From Bugulina stolonifera (taxonomy: Eukaryota; Bryozoa; Gymnolaemata; Cheilostomatida; Bugulidae): a stretch of DNA of 64,000 nt. Position numbers and translations under genes: made by a program. Below the pieces are notes generated by a model. That model made no database searches, was not told where the DNA came from, and saw only the letters and a list, made by a program, of their open reading frames with translations. Each line of letters begins with the position of its first letter. Positions within the stretch are counted from its first letter, which is position 1. The stretch lies in the NCBI GenBank assembly GCA_935421135.1, contig OW285193.1:8178496-8242495 (forward strand), written 5' to 3'. This document shows positions 1 through 13,200 of the stretch, one piece after another.

Positions 1-1543
1 TCAGATGATAACCTTATTCCAGTCAGAGCGAAACCAAAACTGAGTTCTGATAGGAACGACCTTGGCCTCGTGAGTTCTGTATCTTCAGCAAACTCAACCA
101 AGAAAAAGATGTATTCTGTAAGTTATGTTCAAATCACAATAATGCTCTTTAGTCTGTGTTTAGGTAAGTAGCTCTAGGACTATAAAGGTGCAAACACAAG
201 GAACGGTTTTTGAGCAAGTGTTTTGATAGCAAACATCAAGCACTGGTCTTGATAAGTAGACCGAGTGAGTGTAAGGCGGTGGGATGTGCTAATCTGCAAA
301 TTATATCACAGTTGTTATTTACTGCCCGACAAATCCACCTCCTTATGATGCTTACAAAAACAATTTCTCTCTCACCTACAAACATGGTTTGTATTAGACA
401 AAGAGTTATGCTACCTTACACTGTAATACTTCCTATTGGAGTACCTTGAACTAACCAGTGCCGCTTTCTTATTGTGGCCCCAGATAAACCATTCACATGC
501 AATGTATAGTTCAGATCACTATACGCTATTGTCATGGCTACCTGAAACTTAGCAGTAGGGTAGCGGGAAAGGAAATCGACAAATGTTGGGACTGCGAAAC
601 GGCGCATTCAGGGGGACGGGTTTTAACCATGTTTTCTTCGATAGTCTTGTGTTTACTAAGCGTTTTTACCAACCAATCACTGATGAGCAAATTACGCCAA
701 TATTTCTGTTGATCTAGCTCAAGCATTTGTGGAGCTGAGAAAAACGTTAGCGTCAGGTTTGCCCGAAAACATTCCACCTTGATGGGTTTCACAATCAAGA
801 AACAAGTTCTTCAGATACTAGCTATTTTAAATAATGGAATATATAACATGCTCTGACGTTAACTAACATGTTTAAACATGAGTAAGCTATTGATTGTAAT
901 GGGAAGTTGTCCTCTCTCAATTTGCTTACTATCTCCGTTTTCGACATTTTATATGTAGAGGCAGAAAATAAATTTAGAGAGGACAAATTTATATTGCTAC
1001 TGTCTATGCGATAAACATACCAGTATAGGTATTATTAAGTGGCAAGATCACTAACACATCTGTTTAGCATGATTAAAAATAGACATGGTGTACGCGTGTA
1101 AAAAGTAAAAATTATGTTTAAGTCTTGTAACTAAACTTGAAGCTTATGTTACAATCAAATCTAATAATAATGTATTGTAGCCTGATCTAGGAAAAGTGTT
1201 CTCAAACCTAACAAGTAACTATGCACCAACATATGAAGACATAGATCCTAGCTCTATTAACTCCCACAGCTTCACCAGCCATCCTGCACCCCCTAAACGA
1301 ATCTTCAAACATAAGAAACCATTTGGCTTTTCTCCAAGCTATTATCAGCTAGAAGTAGAGAAGGAGTTATCCCTGTTACCAAGCTATCTTCAGAATCCTA
1401 CCTTTGAGCAGGCCGATGTGCAATCACTGGTCCCTTCCCCATCAACTAGTCTTCTCATGACTTACACAAATCGGAAGTCTTTAGACGGGCTCCTTCATAA
1501 GCGTCTCTTCCCACAGAAAAGGGCAAGTATCAATAGCTAAGTC
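1..1543 (+). CDS. 3' end of an unrecognised gene (two terminal exons)
   Basis: Two exons of a plus-strand gene that begins left of the window. The first (1-117) is open in frame 1, is rich in Ser, Lys and Asn, and ends at a clear donor (GTAAGT at 118). The second (1181-1540/1543) follows the acceptor TTGTAG, joins in the same phase (0) and ends with a stop just after the residues ASINS. Together they encode about 160 residues that look disordered, rich in Ser, Pro, Tyr and Leu, with no membrane segment and no domain I recognise. A polyadenylation signal AATAAA lies at 1607-1612. The splice sites, phase match and poly(A) signal are seen directly; the function is unknown. The exon beginning may lie before position 1. 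Confidence 0.6.
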
Positions 1544-1606
1544 TATGTAAAGATACTGTAATAATACGTCGTTCTAACTCTAACTTTTACGTACTAGGTA
1601 GAAGCT

Positions 1607-1612
1607 AATAAA
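1607..1612 (+). terminator. Polyadenylation signal AATAAA
   Basis: AATAAA about 65 bp after the stop codon of the gene that enters from the left edge, in the expected position for its mRNA 3' end. Confidence 0.5.
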
Positions 1613-2640
1613 TATATTGTATAAAAAATGTTCACTAAGTAAGCAGTTGGCTAAATTATATGTTTTACAGTTATTTTCTTTGTGTTTATGAAGGTATATG
1701 TGAACCATGAGAAGCTGCACGAGAGGCAGGCTGTTTATTTTCGGTTGATGGAACCTTGTTCTAGAGCAAATCGGCCCGTCGTTTGTTCTGACTTTTCAGC
1801 CCTGGCGCTGTTGTAATTGGTTAAGGTTATGTAACTGGGGTCTGAATTTTCTTTCGAAATTTTTCCCACATATTTAACCATGTCTGAAAGGGCTTGGACA
1901 GCTTTCAGTGTTTGCGTTAAGTCATATGACGCAACGTTACAGGGGGTCAAAGATGCAATAACTCCAGTAATAAAACTTATTAGAAATCAGCTTAAACCAC
2001 TACTGTCTCACCATTCAATATTTGCAAAGAATACTGGTCATCTTATTTCATGGAGATTGATGTGCTGTTTGTCTTTGTAAACCTAGTGGCAGCCAAGATA
2101 AACTCATTTGAATATTGGCTATTATGACCTCCATTCAGCATTGAGACCTGTTAAGTTCCTATGGCTATGCCTGTTCTAAGTCTATACTTGTAACTTATGT
2201 ACATAGGTAAGCTGCTAACATCAAATAGCCCAGTAATCTTATTGAGCCAACACTAACTGTCATTCTATAAATAACTCTTATGCACAGTGATGAATAAGTA
2301 AGTTAGAGTCATGCCCACAAAAAACAATGCAATGCATTGCAAGTCCTATGGCTATCTCTGTAGCACAGTTTTATATTAACTGCTTGAGTGCTTCCAAAAT
2401 TCCCAGCATAGGCTGATTGAAGGTGAAATCAGCCAATATTAAAATAGGGTTTTCTTGGCAGCAGCTAGGTTATCAAATACAAACAACGCATCAATCTTAC
2501 TGAAGAAGGATGGACAAGATTATTTGAAAATATTGAATAGTGCGACAGTAGTGGTTTAATTTACCACTGGATATTAAAAGTATTGCTAGCTAAAATCCAT
2601 TTCTTAGTTTTGGCTAATATTTTGAACATACGTGTGTATA
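1613..2640. other. Intergenic stretch, no supported gene
   Basis: Two overlapping short open frames exist around 1735-2080 on opposite strands, but neither has splice sites, a recognisable domain or a convincing end. The stretch around 1740-1960 is less AT-rich than its surroundings and could be a promoter or 5' exon for the small membrane-protein gene downstream, which seems to start behind a splice acceptor (TGTATAG at 2634-2640). Nothing else is visible. Confidence 0.3.
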
Positions 2641-2644
2641 GGAG

Positions 2645-2962
2645 ATGCAACAAGTCTACGGATTTCAGTATGATGAAAACAGTCAACATAAAATCAGCGA
2701 TGAGAGTCAACATAGATATCTACGATCTGCCGTGTTAGCCTGCTTCTGCTGCCCACTGATAGCGATGCTAGCTATAATATTTACTGTAAGGCTGAATGAG
2801 GCAGTATACACTAAGAATCTAATGGCAATACGAGAAAGATCAAAGATGGTGAAAATGTTTATAATATCATCCATAGTCATGGGTGCTTTGACATATATAA
2901 CTCTTTTAACTATGTGCGCAGTTGTATTTATGAACCAAGTAGATGACACTTTACACATATAA
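2645..2962 (+). CDS. CD225/dispanin-like small membrane protein
   Basis: A 105-residue protein with two hydrophobic segments (about residues 28-49 and 70-95) separated by a short basic loop. The first segment begins with a Cys-Cys-Pro stretch (CFCCPLIAMLAIIF). The second follows a loop ending in RERSKMVKMFI. This Cys-Cys, helix, polar loop, helix layout is that of the CD225/dispanin family (IFITM and proline-rich transmembrane relatives), which are membrane proteins of the plasma membrane and endosomes. A possible splice acceptor (TATAG ending at 2640) lies four bases before the ATG, so a 5' untranslated exon, or a longer N-terminus, is possible. AATAAA lies at 3031-3036. The family assignment rests on layout and a few residues, not on a search; a generic two-pass membrane protein is the alternative. 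Confidence 0.5.
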   Translation: MQQVYGFQYDENSQHKISDESQHRYLRSAVLACFCCPLIAMLAIIFTVRLNEAVYTKNLMAIRERSKMVKMFIISSIVMGALTYITLLTMCAVVFMNQVDDTLHI

Positions 2963-3030
2963 CTATGGAAGTGGATTTATATATATTTACATATTATATA
3001 TGATATTATTTCTTTTATCAGCAGAAGAGA

Positions 3031-3036
3031 AATAAA
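3031..3036 (+). terminator. Polyadenylation signal AATAAA
   Basis: AATAAA 69 bp after the stop codon of the CD225/dispanin-like gene, consistent with its 3' end. Confidence 0.45.
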
Positions 3037-4271
3037 CTACAATTATATTTAAACCTTATTTGAATCGACAAGTACAGTACATTAATGATGCGAAACAGTT
3101 TTGTGTGGAGTCGTCATGTCTAAGACGTGACAATTCCACACAGAATGTTTACATCACTTTTTCTACTTATACGCTGTGTCACGCGTGTTTATTTATGGTA
3201 CTAAGTGAACATTTAAAGCAAAAAATTGTAATTTTGTTTGTACCTGAATATTTTCAACTGTTTTACAATTGGCACTGTTTTATAGTTAGTGTTACGGAGC
3301 TTTGTAAAACATTATAATACTGTTACATATCATACTATAGTAATAATATATGCATGTACATAGTATATTATGTAATAATATACTGTAACCTATTTGTACT
3401 TATAGGACTCTCTTCTCATTATACATGCACATAAAACATCAGTTTGCATTTTTGGAGTTGTCGTCTCTCTGCTTAGGCTACTTGCAATTATGCATAGTAT
3501 AGGTACACTCTGCTAACAAATTGATAGAGTTTAGATTTCCCAATATTATAAATAAGGGTATATTGTGAAATAACCCAAGTGCAATTATTGTTTACATGGT
3601 GAATGCAGTTAAAGTAACTTGATTTTCAATTTGTAGTTCATTAGATTAGATTTTCTTTGAAAATGATATAAATAGTCTTTCTTTTGAAGACCGTAGAAAC
3701 ATTCTCAGTAAATGTAATTTTCTCTACAATATTATTATGTTACTCTATTTAATTAATGAGGATACAGTATAAAAATATATGAATAAGTTATAAAAGTCAT
3801 AAAATATTTCAGTACTCTCATTTAGAGCAATATCAGCATCTATCAACTGGAAACTTTACAAAAAGTTTGGCAGATGTACACATCTGCTACATGTTCATAC
3901 AATTTGACCTCCTCCACATGCTCATAATATTCTAAAGATATGGTTGGTATGACCAGATAATGTCTGACTGAAAAAAAGGCAACATAATAATAGTATAGCA
4001 TACAGTTAGGTGGGAACTTGCAACTTGCAACCCGCTACTTGTATAGTTTGTAGCACATTTAATCATATTATATTCAACTCAGGAATAATACATGCTTATG
4101 CTGTTTCACGTAAACTTTTGCTAAAAGTCGTGAATGTTTCAATTTGAACAAGGATTTTAATTAATAATGTCATCTGTGAAAGTGCAATGTAGCATGTAGC
4201 ATGTAGGTTGCCAATATATTTAATAATTGATATAAAAATAATAATATTTAAACATTTTTCTTTCCCTGCAG
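3037..4271. other. Convergent intergenic region with a foldback sequence
   Basis: This AT-rich region lies between the 3' ends of the CD225-like gene and the minus-strand R-Ras-like gene. A near-perfect hairpin with 19-base arms and a 3-base loop is at 3102-3142. An 85-residue open frame (3060-3317) runs through that hairpin, has no domain features and is not supported as a gene. Confidence 0.4.
3102..3142. repeat. Short foldback (GGAGTYGTC family)
   Basis: Arms 3102-3120 and 3124-3142 are inverted repeats with three mismatches around a 3-base loop. The arm contains GGAGTCGTCA and its partner TGACAATTCC, the same core found in other foldbacks of this window. Confidence 0.6.
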
Positions 4272-7200
4272 CTATAGAATCGTACATCCAGTTTTCCGTT
4301 TCTTCTGTTTTACAGTTTCTATCTTTCTGTCATCTTCATGAAATTTTCTGATGAGTCTGGTGACATCATAATATGCCTGCTCTATATGTAGCCCTAGTTT
4401 AGCACTTGTCTCCACGTAATGTAGCCTGAGGTCTCTTGCTAAGGATTTAACTTGATCACTGCTTACCTAAAGCAATATACAATATACGTGTATTACAATG
4501 TGACGTACATGTATATCGCACAAAAGGTCCCATGGTGAACTCACAGATCTATTCAAATGGGATATTTTATGGTCACTGTCATTGCAGAAAATATAAAAGT
4601 TTTTGAGCTTCAGAAATAGATCTAGAGTAATTAATTTTGCCAATAAGTCAATTGAGTGTACTTCTGGTATTATTAGTTAGAAATTAATCCCTCCTGGTCC
4701 TTATACATCATAAAGTGAGAATCATGAAAATGATATATAATTGCACAATGCATTTCAAAGAATATAAATGGCTTGAATTAAACTACTGCAACAATATAGT
4801 CTTCTCTCAGTGCTTGTGAAGTCTTATCTTCTTAGGATATAGGACTTGTTGCTGAATAAACTTACAGCTCTCGATTCTGAGGGTAGGTCACATTTGTTTC
4901 CAACCAACACCATTGGGGTGTTGTCCCTATCTTTCACTCGTAATATCTGCTTATGTATCGTCTTTATGGTCTCCAAGCTGTGAATAACATACGCGTACAT
5001 GTACATAACTATCTTATACTTGTTTGGGAGAAGACAACTCCTTGGGTATATAACCTGATTTCCACTGGGGAATTCTCAAAGTGGGAGCTACAGTTTTCTA
5101 CTTATTTCTGAGGAACTAACAGAGCATGGTTCTTCTATTACATGTACAATTAACTAATAATAAACAGTCCATACATAAAGTATATTATACTAACTAATGA
5201 TGTTATGTTATTGAATTTGATTACAGAACAGATATTTTGTGATCATGCATGGCTAGTATAGCCCATCAAAAACAAGTTTCTGAATTCACTGCTAAAATAT
5301 GTAAGCCTAAGTACACCAGTTCACATGCAGTACACAAAGGGTTTAGCTAGTAAAATGTTGGTATTAGAGATAACAAGGTCCTTTGTAGACAGTAAGTAAA
5401 ATATGTAGTATTTGGTTGAATCATTATCTGAAGGCAGTGATGTCACATCCTTATCTCTAACTCTCTGACCATATGTCAGATATACACAGAGTAACTACTG
5501 ACTACTGTTAGACCAAAAAAATGCCAACAATTTGACATTCAGATAGGAATCGGTGCTGATAACACAATTGTATTATCTAAATACACAAACACTATTCTCC
5601 ATAAATATTTTCCAGAACAAAACCTGATGACTCAATAAAATAAAGAAAGTAGACAACTCCTAGTAGCATGTGTAACACTAGTTGTATACTAACCTGTGTC
5701 TGTCTGAGAAGGAAAAGACTAGAAGGAAACCGTCAGAAGATTTCATGAATGTATCTCTTATTGCATGGAATTCCTCTTGCCCTGCCGTGTCTAAAACTAC
5801 AAATCTAGATCTGTGGAAATATTCAATGTGCAATCAGCTCCCAGTAGGCATGTGCACAGACCTACTATGCATACATATACAAGGATCTTGGCTCAGGTTA
5901 TATATAAGTTGGTTTTCACTTAAAAGAACTAACATAGAATATGAAATCATGACTAAATGCACAGCAGTATAAAATAGTGCTTCAGTTTTGAATAATGTAG
6001 AGCATTGCACACATTACCAAACTGCAGCATTGAGCTTACAGGCAAAGTACACATAAAATATAGTATTGAATAAAAGTGCTAAGAGTGGCAAATCTAGATG
6101 ACTGTTTACTTGCTTTCTCGCCTAATAATAACACGCACAAGTTGTTTTTAATCGACTCTAATTTCATAACTGTTTTAAGTGGAGAATAGCATATAGGAGA
6201 GTGGCCTGCTACATATCACAATACCGATAGGGTCTCAGTGTCTAGCAAGTCAGTTTGTGAAATATATTTACTAGATAAACTGTTCGCTGCCACAAAATGT
6301 ACGATATATGTCATCAGTCATTCCTCTATCCTTTTATTTAGATTGTGCTATTACAAGGTCGCATAAATGTGACATTGCAATGACAGCACTAAGTTGATTA
6401 CGTTAAGAAACTTGACCTTAGTGCGATGTAAACATTTTTACATTTATCAGTATAATACAGTAGCTACCACACTCACATAACCTACTACTTTCATATTCAT
6501 ACAGTACTGATATGTACAAGGTGATATGTAAACCGAACACACATGCATGTGTATATGTGTTTTGGCCATATTTTTATGTGTGATATTTTTACAAGGAAAT
6601 TTTATAAGCTATTTTCACAAAAGATTTCCTTGCAAGAAAAATATCACATGTACATGTGCGCTGTACGTATATGTGCATAATATACATCGTATATAAATGT
6701 CCATGTAACAAAATGTAATTTCACAGGATGTCAATTTATGTGTGTAATAGAATAGTTATCCTGGAAATAGACTTACAAGCAAACATTTTTGAAAAGGAAG
6801 AGTTATTCCCTCGTGCTCATGCTGTATAATTACTTACCACATAGCTTGCATTGCGCTCCATCTATGGTACATATTTTAATATAACTATCTTCTATTGTAG
6901 GATCATAATCTGTGACAAAGTATCCCTACAAAAGTAAGGTAAATGTAGATATTAATTAATATTACAATGTAGACGAAGGACAAAAACGTAAATAAAACTG
7001 CAATTATATAAAACTGGAGGGTAAAAACACATACAATTACATACTATGCAAAGCGAAGATATGGCAATATTGGTAACAATTAAATAAAATCTATCTGCAG
7101 TTAACTTTTTATAATATTTTAATTTTTCTATCTTGTTTGCATCACACCAGAGAGATGATAACTACCAAAATTATCCTCTCACATATATTGTGGTTACAAT

Positions 7201-10200
7201 ACATTTGCACCATAGATGCATATTATATTCTATTATATTATATCAGTCTATGATTTGCACTGATACTACTTTAGTATAGTAGGCCCGTGATAGTAAATAT
7301 AATATATGAAACGAATATAATCTATAAATTATATCTTGCTATCTTGCTATATGACACCTCCTCAAGTCAGCTTACCGACATCATAGTATAATGCATATAA
7401 CATTAATATATAATATAATAGATGTATATAAAGCTCTACATCAAGTGGTTCATTTGCATACACCTCGGCAGCAGCATACACTTATAATAATAGCTCTTCT
7501 GCAAACATGTATGCGTGCAATGTATACACTATATTACTACACCATCTACCACGTAGTTACTGGGATAATAATGAATTCGCTCCGTTACACAGTTTATCAG
7601 TTGAGTGATGGGGCCAAGAGATGATTGTATTGCAGGGACTAATGACCAAATTAGCCCATATAGAATAACAACCCTTCAGTTTACTTTGTATAATCAATCA
7701 TCACCAGGTAGGCACGTGTAGGTCTACAAAATTAACGAGATTACTCCTCTCTTTTGCAGGAGTCACGATTCCTTACTCTCTAATATGTGTAGATAGCTTC
7801 TAGCTGCTCCAACCAGCAGTTCATACCAGCTTTAACTGCCTACATTTGAATTTTCATTAGCATAACGTTGTAATACGTTAGCATAGTGCTTCAATATATT
7901 GGTCCACACCACTGATACGATATTCCAGTCAGTGTGTGCATACACTGTATGAATAGACCCAAATTACTTATAAATTCTTACACAGGATGTCTGTTACCAT
8001 GGAGAGAAACCTGTATGTGTTGCCAAATGGTTATTAAAATACTTCACCTGTCTAGGCCTATACTAGTTATATCATGACTATGTAATAATTATGGTAGAGT
8101 TATCCCTATTATATTATAATGAGTTGTTATAAGTGGAAATAGAGCAGCATGTATCAACCTCTCTCGCTTCTAATCAGGGCTAATCTGTGTTATCACTATA
8201 TTGTGTGCATAAAACAAAATAATTTAGTTAGAGAGAAAATACATGTATTAGGCACGTACATACTTTTGGAATTAGAATTATATTATACAGTTGAATGTAA
8301 AGATTGATATAATATAGATAACTGTGACTTGTACTGGCGCTATGGCCAAATAATATTTTCATCTCCAGATGTTGCCGATAGTCAATGATCAAATTTTAAT
8401 ACCATTTATCTCATTCCTATGGTTCATTTGATCTCCAAACTTGACGATAATAATCTAACATTGCTATCTTGTTGTAACAGTAGCAGTAATGGCAATCGAC
8501 CATATACAGATTGAAAGAAATAGTAGATCCTGAGCTCTAGCTGGAGTCCTATGGAAAAGATGTATGCGATCAGACAACTCCGAAATAAAGCTTATCTTTA
8601 CTCTCCCATTGGTTCTACACATACATGTAGAATATAATTCAGTATAATGAATTGCTGCTTCTATTTAACTGCTCTACTACTTGCGACTTCAAGGAAATAT
8701 ATTTTTCTTATGAGGTGCTGTCAAAGAGAGGTCATGGATAGCTTGCGAAGAGGTCATGGGTAGCTTGCGATATAGCCTTAATCACTTGTCACATTGTATT
8801 AGAATACCTTTTGTATTATACATGTACATTTGTATGATGCATACTGTATTATTACACATGACTCCCAATAGATGGGGCTTTAACTTTTAACTAACAATCT
8901 AGATAGACAACAATATACACATGTAGAAGAATAATAACGTTTTGATATGAATAGGTTTTTTGTTATTACTAGCAACTAATGATCAATTAACACATTGTGA
9001 ACTGTGTTATTCAAAAGATGAAATTAATTAAATCTGCAATAAGTTGTGTGAAAAATAACAGTTGATATTGTAAGAACACTACACCCTTTATAACCATTCA
9101 TTTGACTGTGTATGACTATCACTTTTCTAAAACACAAATTTGTAAACAAAAAATAGTTTAGACCAAATTCAGTCTCAATGAGAGAGTTTCAACTTACAAC
9201 CTTGACAAATCATGTACTATACTTTGCTAAAAAATGTTTGTAAGCACAGATAAATGCTATTCTAACCAGTCTTTTTACATAAAAAAGATATTATGTTTTT
9301 ACTACTACATCTGGTGTTGTGAATACTTGATTCTTGCACGTCAAAATAGAAAATTTATTTTCTATTTCCACATAAAACATACTTTGAGTACTTTGAGTAT
9401 TCCATTAGATACTACATGTAAATGGCCAAAGCATGGTAAACTGCTGGGCTGGCAGCAGAAGTTAGTAAAGCAACTTTCATCTATCCATGTGCAGGGTGAG
9501 GGGGGGAGGCGGTGGCACAGAGAAGAAACTCAACTAGTCAGTTTTATAGGCCATCAATTATAATTGAGTAAACACTGATAATGCATCATAACATGATGGT
9601 AATAAATAACTCAGTATCTAAAATAGATTTCCAGTAAATAGAAAATTGTTCTGGCACAGTTCATTAGTGCTAGCCTGGGTCCCAACACCAAACCTTCAAA
9701 GCTGACTGAGTAAACATGATTTCACACAATTTAACTGTCACTAGAGCTGCTTTAACCTCTGGATCCAAGGCTGCATTGCAAGTTCAACAAAAAATGTAGA
9801 CAATGTGACTAGGTCGCTATTTACTGTGTTTTGTAGTGTACCGAAATGTAAATAATTATCACAGGTAATCAAATACAACCTATAACAGTGAGTCAGTGCA
9901 AATGTGCTGTTATATTTGAGGATATCCTTTGTCCTAACCTTGATGATGTAATAAAATATTATTATATTAATAATGAGGGAAGTACTGTGTTGTTTTAGTA
10001 ATAGCCTGGGTACCAAGGGTGGGTATGTTGGCGATCTATTGAGTGCAGAACTTAGGCTTTCAAGTTATCAACTACAATGTATATGTGTGTCTTCACATAT
10101 GTAATTTTCATATCATTTTTGAAATATGTTCTTATATTGGAAGCAATATTCGGGAATATTGACTGTTTCAATCACTACGAATAAACATTTAAAAAGATTA

Positions 10201-13200
10201 CCCAAACCATTTGTTGCTTTACAACCAGAATTACCAAAGTCAGCTTCCTAGATATGTATATAATTCTAACTACACTACACTACACTACTCCAACTATAAA
10301 GTATACTGTACAGTGAATAATACACTGGACTAAACAGGCAGCTTCTAAAACATAGCAGGAATATTATGTTCTACTACATCTGCATGATATTATCTATGTT
10401 GAGCATCTTCAATGCTAAGTACTGTGTAGATAAATATTGAAGTAGGAGTATTTTAGAATTTAGCCTATGTTAGTAGTATAGTCAGTGCAGATCTACACAG
10501 ACACCCGGCCCTTTCCGCGTCGTATTAGCCCTAGATCCAAAAACTCCCCGGGCGGACGACCACCCCACCCGTCTTCTCGCCCCTCCTCTCCCCTAAACCT
10601 CACTCTATGTGCAAAGCCCTAGAACCTACTCCCCCCATCGCGGGTGGGGTTTCAAAAACCTCATCGGCTGTTCCGCGGAACCCAGTCTAAAGAGCAAACC
10701 CCTCGCCCCATCCCACGGCTCGGGCGAGGGGGCGCGCGTACGCGCGCGCCCCCTCGCCCCGCGAACCCCACCCGTCCTCCCTCCACCCGTCCCCGCCCCT
10801 CCCCACCCCTCCCCACCCCAAACCCCTCCGCCTCGCCCTCCGCCTCGCGGCGGTTCTCGTTCGCGAGTCCAGCCGTGGCCCCACGCCGCCCTCCCCCCGC
10901 CCATCCCCCGCCCCTCCCCCGCCCTCCCGCCCCAACGACCCGTCGCGACCCTCGCGGGCGGACCGTTGGCTGGAGTAGGGTGAAGCGAAGAAAAATACGG
11001 GTTAGAGTAATGGTGTGTGATGTATTCTAGAATAGATGATATACGACTATGAAAATATGAGTCAGGGTAATGATACACGAGTTTGTTTTAATTTTCAATG
11101 CGTTTGAGAGTAATAATATAAAATCAATCGATAAAAAACTTGATATGTGACTACGAAAAATATGAGTAAGGGTAATGATACGCGAGTTTGTTTTAATTTT
11201 CAATACGTTTGAGAGTAATAATATAAAATCAAGCGATAAAAAACTTGATATACGACTATGAAAAATATGAGTAAGGGTAATGATACACGAGTTTGTTTTA
11301 ATTTTCAATACGTTTGAGAGTAATAATATAAAATCAATCGATAAAAACCGATATACGACAATGAAAAATATGAGTAAGGCTAACGATACACGAGTTTGAG
11401 AGTAATAATATAAAATCAATTGATAAGTAGACACGAATGAGTGTGAATGACAAAAGTTTTTGCCTCAAAACTGTGCAGTGGCGGGGAGGAGACGCTCGCC
11501 GAGGATGGAGTCTAGAATGGCACAATCGTAGAATGTTCTCCCGCTCTTGGAAGTCTTCTGTCCCTTGTACACCATCACGGAGGGGAGGAGCTCTTTCATC
11601 AAAACTGCCAGACGTACCGGAAGGAAGACTTCTCCCTTTTTTTCTTCGTTTCCAATCCGGCACTCGTAGGTGGCAATGGAGTTGCTCGCATTATCACCAT
11701 CACCGCATCTTGGGACGTATGTGGGTCGGAGCGCGGTCACCACCAGCACAGAACCAACGGGGAATGAAGATAGCGTTTGCACTCGAAAAAATTCTTCCAA
11801 CTGGGCCAAGGTCTTCTTTCTCAAGTCACCGGCCAGCTTTTTCATGGCTGCTCCTGGCAGGGAGCACACGCTCTCGATACGGTTGAATGTGTTTTGTCCT
11901 TTAGCGGTCTCCTGCTGTCCCAAGTACACCATGATCCTAGGTGGAAGGGTAAGGTCCTTTAGCTCCTCTTCTTTGACATCCGCTAGCTTGGGCATGGCGT
12001 GACGAATGTTGGTGTGAAAGCTGATGCAATGTCTCATCCCCTTGTCATCCACATAGCTTGCCCTGGCTAAGAATGCTTTTCCGAATGCCGTTTCAACCAC
12101 CGAACCTCCACTCACTTCTAGCACAGTCCCTGGCTCTAGCTCCGACAGCTTCACCGTTGTCTGCAGAGAGCTCCTCTTCTCCGCTCCCATGCTCCTACAA
12201 TAATGAAAGTGGTGTATATAGATCCGACAAAGTGGTTAAACGGGAGAAAGATAGTACGGTAATTTATAGATATACGAATAGGGCTACTTACATTAGGGTT
12301 GCCGCCACTGCACGAGCTTTCTCCAGGCTTAGTCCCCCGCTCTTTTTCTTCCCCTTGCAAGGGGACTTGGTAGCTTTTTTTCCCTTCGTCGTCTCACCAC
12401 CATCCATTTCTTCCGTAGCCGTATCGGCTCCGTGGCCATCATCATCATCATCATCTGATATTACAATCACCTGGGGTTTCTTTTTTTTCTTAGCACAGAT
12501 TTCATCTCCTTTTGGGTTCTTCCTCTTCTTGGTTGTTGTGGTCTCGCCCCTATCCGAGGCCCGCTCCGGGGAGGACGGAGAGTCCGCCATGTTAGAAAGA
12601 TCCTTTCGGGCAAGACTCCCCACTCCTATTATTTTCCCCTTCTTCCGTGCCTCTTTTAACGCATCCACCTCTTCTTTCCTCTTCTGACTGCACTCTTCTT
12701 CTTCAATAATTCCATCCATTTGTGAGTCCGTTAAGCCCGCAAATAACTCTTCTTGGTTTTGGACTATGTTGTCAGTATCCATTGATAATGTACTATTGTA
12801 GTAGTGTAGCTGTACAGTAGTGATGTGCTGAACTTTGAATGCTGAGACTGTGATCCCACTCTCCCTTTATACATCTGCTCATTTCTTGACTCCTCCCTTT
12901 TTTTTTATCCAATCCCAATGTGACCCGATGCACCCCGATGTGAATCCGAAGCCTCCCTATGCACCCCGATGTGAATCCGAAGCCTCCCGATGTGAATCCG
13001 AAGCCTCCCGATGCATCCCGATGTGAATCCGAAGCCTTCCGATGCACCCCGATGTGAATCCGAAGCCTCCCGATGCATCCCGATGTGAATCCGAAGCTTC
13101 CCGATGCATCCCGATGTGATTCCGAAGCTTCCCGATGCATCCCGATGTGAATCCGAAGCTTCCCGATGCATCCCGATGTGATTCCGAAGCTTCCCGATGC

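Noticed and set aside
10609..11078. Several overlapping open frames of 80-150 codons on both strands, repeated at 19279-19893
   Set aside because: They lie in the GC-rich terminal inverted repeats, are Pro/Arg- or Gly-rich in every frame, and exist because few stop codons occur in such sequence.
11027..11663. Minus-strand open frames of 109 and 135 codons
   Set aside because: They read through the 105-bp tandem repeat or shadow the 406-residue gene in another frame.
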